The notes below the pieces were generated by a model. That model was given only the letters and a program-made list of their open reading frames with translations. It made no database searches and was not told where the DNA came from. Position numbers and translations under genes: made by a program. Shown one piece after another: positions 58,413 to 64,000 of a stretch of DNA of 64,000 bases; position 1 is the first letter of the stretch; each line of letters starts with the position of its first letter. The stretch spans positions 744,001-808,000 of the forward strand of contig VTFK01000050.1 in NCBI GenBank assembly GCA_009617715.1, in the 5' to 3' direction. The stretch comes from Plectrocnemia conspersa (taxonomy: Eukaryota; Arthropoda; Insecta; Trichoptera; Polycentropodidae).

Positions 58413-60220
58413 CGTATTTCTATTTTAATCGACGTGGCTCTTAAACTTTGCAAATATGACACAAAACGATCGAATTTAGTTAACTTAGCATTGAAATTTG
58501 ATAGTTTTGCTTATTTTTTTATCACATTTTTGAGTTAAGTTAAGTGCAACGACCCTAAACTGGTTATGCGCGTTTTATTAAATTATCTTTTCTAACCACC
58601 ACCATTATGGTGTTAGTGTTATGTATTGAGGAAAAATAGCAAAAAGCCATGCGGTTTAAGAATTAAAAAATATTATTGTCACATATATTTTAATCACACA
58701 CATGTACATACATATGTATGTAGATAACAATGTCTGGTATTTTGCGAGAAACATTTTTCGTCGTTATTTATTGCACATTTTTTTATTGTTGTATACGTGA
58801 TTTTTACACTCGGTTTATTGTTTTTCTATCAAACGATAAGATAAAAATAACCTTTTTAATCAAATCTTTAATGAAAAATATTAAACCAAATGGATATCGA
58901 TCTAAAATAAATACTTGTTAACAACCTTGAACTTTGCAATCGAAATTTTGTAATTGTTGCCATATAATTATTATCATCCAAAGACAGTCGCTTTTACCTG
59001 AATTATATTCAAGTTCTTTGCTAGCAAAATTGAAACAAATAATTTGCACTGATAAATAAAAAGTAAATTGCTATTCTTACTTTTTTACCATATATCATAA
59101 CTAGTTGTCATCACTTAATTAAAAATTAGATTCGACTTTTAAAACTTTTTGCACTCATCTATTGGACAAAATTTTCTTTTTAATATACAATCGTAAAATT
59201 AATAAACTAGCTTTAAAATTAAAATTATCTGTTAAATCTAGTGCTCCCCAAGGACCCTTGCTATATAAAATAATAATTAAATCATACATAAATTATATAA
59301 GCAGAACATTATTGAAAAACTAGTCACTGCAAATTCCACTAAAAGAGTCAGTAATATTTTCTTGTCGAGGATAAAAAATCGCTGTTGATGACAAATTAGC
59401 TAAAATTAAAATTGATGTGTAACAAACCAATTTTTACGAAGAGGGCAAATTAAACTACAACAAAAATATACGTCATAAGTAAAACTAATTAAAAAGCATT
59501 ACCACTTTATATGAACAATTGTGAAAATTTAATCACAATGAGCCTGCAGGAATTTTATTTTTATTTTTTTCTAAATTACTTAAAAATCATATTTTTTTTT
59601 GTTGTAAAAGTTTAAATGACAGGTTTCCCTAATTCGTCAAAAAAGTTTCTGATAAAATTTAATTGGGTTAACCATATTTAGACACTTATAGAACTTAAAG
59701 AATTTTATTAAAAAAAATAACATGAAAAACATATTTACATACTTATAGAACTTTTGGTGTTTTATTTTAAAAAACACATTTTACATACAATTTTTATTAA
59801 TGATATGAATAAAAGCGCTGTTAATTTTCAATCGTTTCTTCACAATCAGGATATAAGTCGATGCAAAATGCGAAGAATTATATATAAGTTATTATCGGAG
59901 ATCTTGACTCGTTATAATTCATTACAGAAAAGAAATTCCCACTGGTATGTCAAACAACTATAAATATTGTTTTGCTTGATTTCTTAATTCTTTAAATTTC
60001 TCATCATTTAAAACCACACAGATCTAAAATTTGCATTGTTTTTAAGAAGATTATCACATTGTTATTAAATTAATTTTAATTTAATTTTTTATTTCTTTAA
60101 AATCTTGAAATCAGCGGTCAAATACCAAATGAAGAGTCTGAAATAATTGAACTATAATTTTCAAAATCTATGGTATTGAAATTTATATCCCAGTTTTTCC
60201 TTGATCACTGATTCTTTTCA
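58413..60220. other. AT-rich sequence
   Basis: Frames at 58730-58921 and 59754-59963 are unsupported. It would be intronic if the donor at 58406 joins the acceptor at 63795. Confidence 0.35.
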
Positions 60221-60224
60221 CAAA

Positions 60225-60683
60225 CTCGATGTTTTCCAGTTAGATTTGGGCAACCATCTGTTGTTACATTAATAATATTTTCAAAGCTTATGTGTAAGTC
60301 AGTAAGACATTCATTAACTTCAAGCAATAAATCTTCATCTGTAGTAGTATCTTTCATTGCCGGTAAGCTTGCTAATTCTTCACTTATTTAAAATTTATCG
60401 TTTATTCCTCTTATACATATTGCAAGTTTAGTAATATCTCTGATATTAATGCTTTCGTCCAAACATTTCAGCATTTTTTTTTAATTGAGATAATAAATAT
60501 TGTGAAGTATCATTTATTTGGCTTGTAATTGTTTTTCCAGATAAGCTTATGCATTCGAAAATGTTATTTTTATCGCGAAATAATATCTTTGCAGTATCAA
60601 TCATGCAATCTTTAATAAATTCACCTTCTGATAATGATTTATTGGCTTTCGAAATTTTATGTGAAATAAATTAACTAGAATTC
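60225..60683 (-). pseudogene. Decayed hAT-type transposase (GTF2IRD2/ZBED-like), central part
   Basis: Minus-strand reading gives GEFIKDCMIDTAKILF, SLSGKTITSQIND, then after a frame change LDESINIRDITKLAICIRG, one stop, then EELASLPAMK, TTTDEDLLLEVNECL and VTTDGCPNLTGKHRV. These match in order the conserved blocks of hAT-superfamily transposases of the GTF2IRD2/ZBED/FAM200 type: 'GEF/GEYIKE', 'LSxxTITRRI', 'LDESTDVTDTAQLAIFIRG', 'T.GEDL', and 'VTTDGAPxMxGKK'. The block 'LDES' carries the first catalytic Asp and 'TTDG' the second. At least one frameshift and one in-frame stop prove decay. Flanks are AT-rich; I could not place the BED finger, the C-terminal dimerisation region or the terminal inverted repeats. 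A full-length element would encode about 500-600 residues. Confidence 0.75.
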
Positions 60684-61419
60684 AGTTTTCTAAGATTTTT
60701 CTGTAAATTATTTTTTAATCAATTTCATCTCTGCTTGACAATTTTTTTGTATTTTTTCAATTTTAAATAAAAGTCACAGAACTTTTTTAAAAATTACTCA
60801 AAAGACTTCTTGTACAGACCCACCCATTCCTATGCAACGGTGTAAAAATATGCAACCATTGAATATTTAAAAATATTTGTACAAATTTAAATTTTGATAA
60901 AAAAGCTATGATAATTTTCTCGAGAAATTTGCTGGTTTTTGAGATGAGAATTCACAAAATACAAATTTCTGAATTAACTCAGGCATGGCTGGGAAGGGGT
61001 TAAATTACACTTTTTAAATATAGCTAATGTCTTTACATTTCAAACATAAAACATTATTGCTGTACGAAGTAAAGAACTATTTTGCTTTCCATACATTTTG
61101 AAAATTACGAAACTGAATCAACGTTACTCTTCTTTTTTAAATCCATTTCTAAAAATAATTATCCAATTAATTACTGAAATCCACTTTAAATGTATAATTG
61201 TTATGATATAGCAGAAGACTGGTATTTGCTTCGAAAGACTTATATATATCGATATAATCAAATCTAAAAGAACCATTTCTTCTCATGCGGCTTAAGCCAC
61301 AATTGTAATGCACCTATTATTATTTTGTTTAGCTAATATAGCTAATTTTTAAACTAAACAAATTTTAACTAAACATACATAATATAAACATAAACAAAAA
61401 AAAAAAAAATACCCAGTAT
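60684..61419. other. AT-rich sequence next to the hAT pseudogene
   Basis: Probably includes more decayed transposase N-terminal sequence on the minus strand, but I could not align it with confidence. Confidence 0.3.
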
Positions 61420-61462
61420 TGAAATTTATTTCTTATGCACAAAGGTGTTTCTTAATTCCATT
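61420..61462 (-). pseudogene. Short LINE 3' scrap with an inverted duplication
   Basis: On the minus strand the sequence encodes FLNGIKKHLCA and matches the end of the LINE at 51400-51440 (FLNEIKKHFRA). The copy is immediately followed by an inverted duplicate that makes a 19-base stem, described separately. Confidence 0.6.
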
Positions 61463-61478
61463 AAGAAACACCTTTGTG
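61438..61478. repeat. Perfect 19-bp inverted repeat with 3-base loop
   Basis: CACAAAGGTGTTTCTTAAT is followed by TCC and its exact reverse complement. It is built from LINE 3' sequence and is followed by two direct copies of a 23-base unit (61479-61501 and 61506-61528, containing GTTAACACTACAGGAATT). Confidence 0.85.
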
Positions 61479-61528
61479 TTAAAGTTAACACTACAGGAAT
61501 TTTCCTTAAAGTTAACACTACAGGAATT
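61479..61528 (+). repeat. Direct duplication, 23-base unit
   Basis: TTAAAGTTAACACTACAGGA followed by ATT occurs twice, separated by four bases (TTCC), directly after the 19-bp hairpin. Confidence 0.85.
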
Positions 61529-61529
61529 A

Positions 61530-62589
61530 TAAATAAATAGACCTGCAGTTTTGTATCCTTCAATTAAAAGCACAAACCTAGCAAAATATTTCATTACGAA
61601 TCTCGGCAAATCCGTCATTTATAAGCGATTCGGTGTTATTCCGTGACTTAAAATTAGATACCCTCACTTAACACTGATAAATTAAATGAAAAACACCATG
61701 AAATAATTATATTGATATCACACTTATACCAAAAATAATTATATTAAATAATAAATACATAAATATTTGTCTATACACATTAAGAACATTGCTAATAAAA
61801 TAAAGGACCTAGGAATTGCTAATTGCTACAATTGATATTTATAGTGATTTTTTGAAGACTGCCACAATACAAAATAAACAGATTTTCAGGTGCATTTTAA
61901 AATAATATAATAATAAAATGTCCACATCTTGGCTAAAATAAATAATATGTGACTATAAAGGGAATTGTCAAGCTTCTTAAAGTTGTGTTCTGCATCCCCA
62001 TTTTCAAGTTTAAAAAAAAAAAAATATTTTGGAAAGAACGTAAATAAACTATATTCTAAAATTAACGAAACACGATGCTCTACATTGATTCTTGTGTTAT
62101 AATTTATCAACGAAAGTATTTTTGTTAAGGTTTTTGTCAGAAGTGAATTCCGAATGGAAGTGCATTATATACGCTTGGTTGAGATTGAGGAGGTTCTTTT
62201 ACTCGCCCGCGATTTGGGAGTGGTATTAAATTTGTTTATTTGGATTTTGCATTTGAGATTTGGCAACCCCGCACTTGTTTGTAAATGCACCAAACAGCTG
62301 TTGTTGCTGCATTTAGGGATGCTAATCCTTCGGAATCTGACCGTTAGGTACAAATTCACTTGTCAGCAAGTAGACTAATAACATTTTATTTATTGCACTT
62401 TTACCGCATACATGCGACAAGTCCTTTTCTCACAGTAAATTTATCTTTTCACAAAATATCTACCGTTTCTGCCCAGGGTTTGACCAGTCAGTGGTCGTTT
62501 TTTAATATCTCCATTTTATTAAGATTCATAGTATTTTATTAAATTACATGCATTTTTCTGGTCAAATTCAAGTTCTAAGTGAGAATCGA
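61530..62589. other. AT-rich sequence with a small GC-elevated patch
   Basis: Frames of 60-74 codons at 62154-62378 lie on both strands over the same DNA (CCCGCGATTTGGGAGTGG) and are not accepted. Nothing else recognised. Confidence 0.35.
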
Positions 62590-63310
62590 ATGAAGCATAT
62601 CTAAACTTAATTTTTCCCAATAGGAGAGCTCAAAAAACAACTATCCCTTCTCAGAAGTCAAAAATCCACGGCAAAAGCAATAAAATTGTGTCAGTTGCAG
62701 TGGGAACGCTCGGTTACGTGACCAATTGACCAATACTCTTATATAATAAATCCGTAGTAATATCGGTAAGGATAGCATTCATATTTTTAAATAATAGTAA
62801 TATTCAAGTGCAGACAAACTATGTTGCAATATGCGAGATGCGACTTCTGTCTGTACTTCTTCCGCTTATTTCCCCCTGGGAGACGAGTCGTCTAAGTTTG
62901 TGTTTTAGACTTGACTTAATAAAACTATAATTAGTTTTAGAACTTTCATGAGGTTATGTTTGCGTTTGAACAGCAAATTGACATTTCGCAACTGTCAAAT
63001 TGAGTTTCATAGACATTATAGAGTAGCATATAATTTCACTAGCGCCAATCAGGTAAATTATATTTTCGTTAGTAGAAATATATATTTACCGGTGAAAGTG
63101 TATTCAGACTTTACTTGTGAAAATACGATTTCACTGAAAAATTCATACATCGCATGTAAATAAATAATAATAAATATATAAATGTATTTATTACTACATA
63201 TGGAAAAGTAATTTTATTATGTGCCTGATAAATTATATTTTCACTGCTAAAAATATATATTTACCGGTGGAAATGTATTTCGATATGATTTCACTGAAAT
63301 AATATATTTT
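62590..63310. repeat. Composite repeat family R2, copy C (internally inverted)
   Basis: 62590-62730 runs in the direction of copy A (CAATAGGAGAGCTC, CTCAGAAGTCAAAAATCCAC, GCAGTGGGAACGCTCGGTTA). From about 62740 onward the order is inverted: GACCAATACTCTTATA, TCCGTAGTAATATCGGTAAG, then AAGTTTGTG, TTTCGCAACTG, and two modules of the ATATATATTTACCGGTGAAA type (63080, 63260). This is a fold-back arrangement. Confidence 0.7.
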
Positions 63311-63701
63311 CGGGATAGATTCGAGACTTATTTTTAGATTTTTGTGACAGTCTTCTTTTGAACTGATGATATAGTCACGAAAACCTTTGAACAGAACAGT
63401 GTACATAATGTACTTTTATTTATATTGTAATATAATAGCTTTTTTATCTCACCCGATGATAACATTACAATAAAAAATGTGCGGAAATTGAGAAGCTCTG
63501 TTATTCATACACTCGTGATGATAATAATAAACACATGACAAACAAAATTCGCGATAACAGTTTGTGTGCGGTTGATTGCCAGATTACAATGGACATCAAT
63601 CATATATGATTTAATGTTTACTGTGCTATCCACAAACATTTTTACAAAAATGATTACTGCAAAACAGTGCCTTATCACTAAATAGATCATTTCAGTGTCG
63701 C

Positions 63702-63739
63702 ATATAAGATAATAAAATACTGCCCTATTCAATCAGTTG
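63702..63739 (+). promoter_or_regulatory. Candidate TATA/Inr core promoter of the CNDP2-like gene
   Basis: A TATA-like TATAAGATAA begins at 63703 and an arthropod-type initiator TCAGTT lies at 63733-63738, about 30 bases downstream. A second CAGTT follows at about 63744. This predicts a 5' UTR of roughly 70 bases before the ATG at 63805. The alternative is that this stretch is the end of an intron: see the acceptor at 63795. Both may operate. Confidence 0.4.
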
Positions 63740-63775
63740 CCGCTCAGTTCTTACAGAGAGAGGTTGTTTTATATT

Positions 63776-63796
63776 AATTAATTAATATATTTTAGA
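63776..63796 (+). other. Candidate splice acceptor in the 5' UTR of the CNDP2-like gene
   Basis: A T-rich tract ends in TATATTTTAG at 63786-63795, nine bases before the start codon. It would suit splicing of an upstream non-coding exon (for example the donor at 58406) onto the ATG exon. It competes with the local TATA/Inr model. Confidence 0.3.
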
Positions 63797-63804
63797 TATT
63801 AAAC

Positions 63805-64000
63805 ATGAGTTTACCGGCTCCCCTCGTGTCTCTGTTTGATCACATTGACAAAAATAAGACGAAGTTCATCGAGCTTCTTCGAGAGGCAGTCAAAATCAAG
63901 TCGGTATCAGCCGATGCGTCTCTCAGAGGAGAATGCCAACGGATGGTGACATGGACTGCCGAAAAAGTTGAGAGCTCTCGGTGCTACGATCGAGCTGAGA
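63805..64000 (+). CDS. CNDP2-like cytosolic non-specific dipeptidase, first coding exon (partial, frame interrupted)
   Basis: The N-terminus begins MSLPAPLVSLFDHIDKNK and continues with a conserved block in which KSVSAD, then RGECQRM can be read. This is the pattern of M20-family metallodipeptidases of the CNDP2/carnosinase group (short Leu/Phe helix, a D-K spacer, 'SVSA', 'RGE..RM'). The family cleaves dipeptides such as Cys-Gly in the cytosol with a di-metal centre; the metal ligands lie downstream and outside the window. The ATG at 63805 is chosen because family similarity starts directly there. Codons 1-52 (63805-63960) are in frame. After the run of five A at 63962-63966 similarity continues only in another frame, reading EKLRALGATIELR, so there appears to be one extra A. 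That is either an assembly or sequencing error or a real frameshift. Codon use is richer in GC than the surroundings, as expected for real coding sequence. Family assignment is confident; the exact paralogue is not. Confidence 0.85.
   Translation, partial: MSLPAPLVSLFDHIDKNKTKFIELLREAVKIKSVSADASLRGECQRMVTWTAEKVESSRCYDRAE

Noticed and set aside
62154..62378. Opposed 64- and 74-codon ORFs
   Set aside because: Open on both strands over the same DNA, no domain, no conserved splice context.

Overview
This is a very AT-rich stretch of a large, repeat-heavy eukaryotic nuclear genome, most likely an arthropod and probably an insect. The pointers are a short run of the (TTAGG)n telomere motif at 50771-50790, intron-exon structure with GT-AG junctions, TATA plus TCAGT-type core promoters, and a mobile-element set (LINE, hAT, pogo-like, piggyBac-like, foldback MITEs) typical of insect genomes. 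I cannot name the species. There are no bacterial features, CRISPR arrays, rRNA genes or intact tRNA genes.

Only two protein genes can be supported, both near the right end. (1) On the minus strand, four exons between 50066 and 48745 encode cysteine-rich sequence leading into two thrombospondin type-1 (TSR) repeats. The splice phases of all four exons chain without conflict. The gene continues beyond 48745 and a good minus-strand core promoter lies at about 58.0 kb. (2) On the plus strand the window ends inside the first coding exon of a CNDP2-like cytosolic dipeptidase (M20 metallopeptidase), starting at 63805. Its reading frame breaks at a run of five A residues at 63962-63966. A second possible 5' exon with a strong donor lies at 58406, so 58.0-58.4 kb may be a divergent promoter region serving both genes.

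The rest (1-48 kb and much of 51-63 kb) is non-coding as far as I can see. It holds degenerate tandem arrays (1-1.3 kb, 4.76-5.34 kb, 6.6-6.9 kb, 9.7-11.15 kb, 27.17-27.83 kb and a large one at 32.6-35.8 kb), dispersed repeat families present two or more times in this window (16.96 and 47.52 kb; 17.7, 19.3, 44.3, 50.5, 53.2 and 62.6 kb), foldback MITEs (18.3, 20.0, 24.9 kb), a nested piggyBac-like MITE (52.9 kb), a pogo/Tigger-like MITE (51.6 kb), four fragments of LINE sequence (3.8, 49.2, 51.0-51.4, 61.4 kb) and two decayed hAT transposase pseudogenes (39.7-40.3 and 60.2-60.7 kb).

Between the AT-rich repeats sit patches of clearly higher GC and complexity (2.0-2.6, 5.65-6.0, 8.35-8.8, 11.4-12.5, 14.5-15.3, 16.1-16.7, 18.5-19.0, 23.0-23.6, 26.3-26.75, 29.5-30.05, 30.85-31.55, 36.25-36.65, 38.4-38.75, 40.7-40.95, 42.1-42.5, 43.45-43.75, 48.35-48.6, 53.75-54.4 kb). 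Most open frames longer than 60 codons fall in these patches, usually open on both strands, so I treat them as candidate regulatory or UTR sequence and not as genes.
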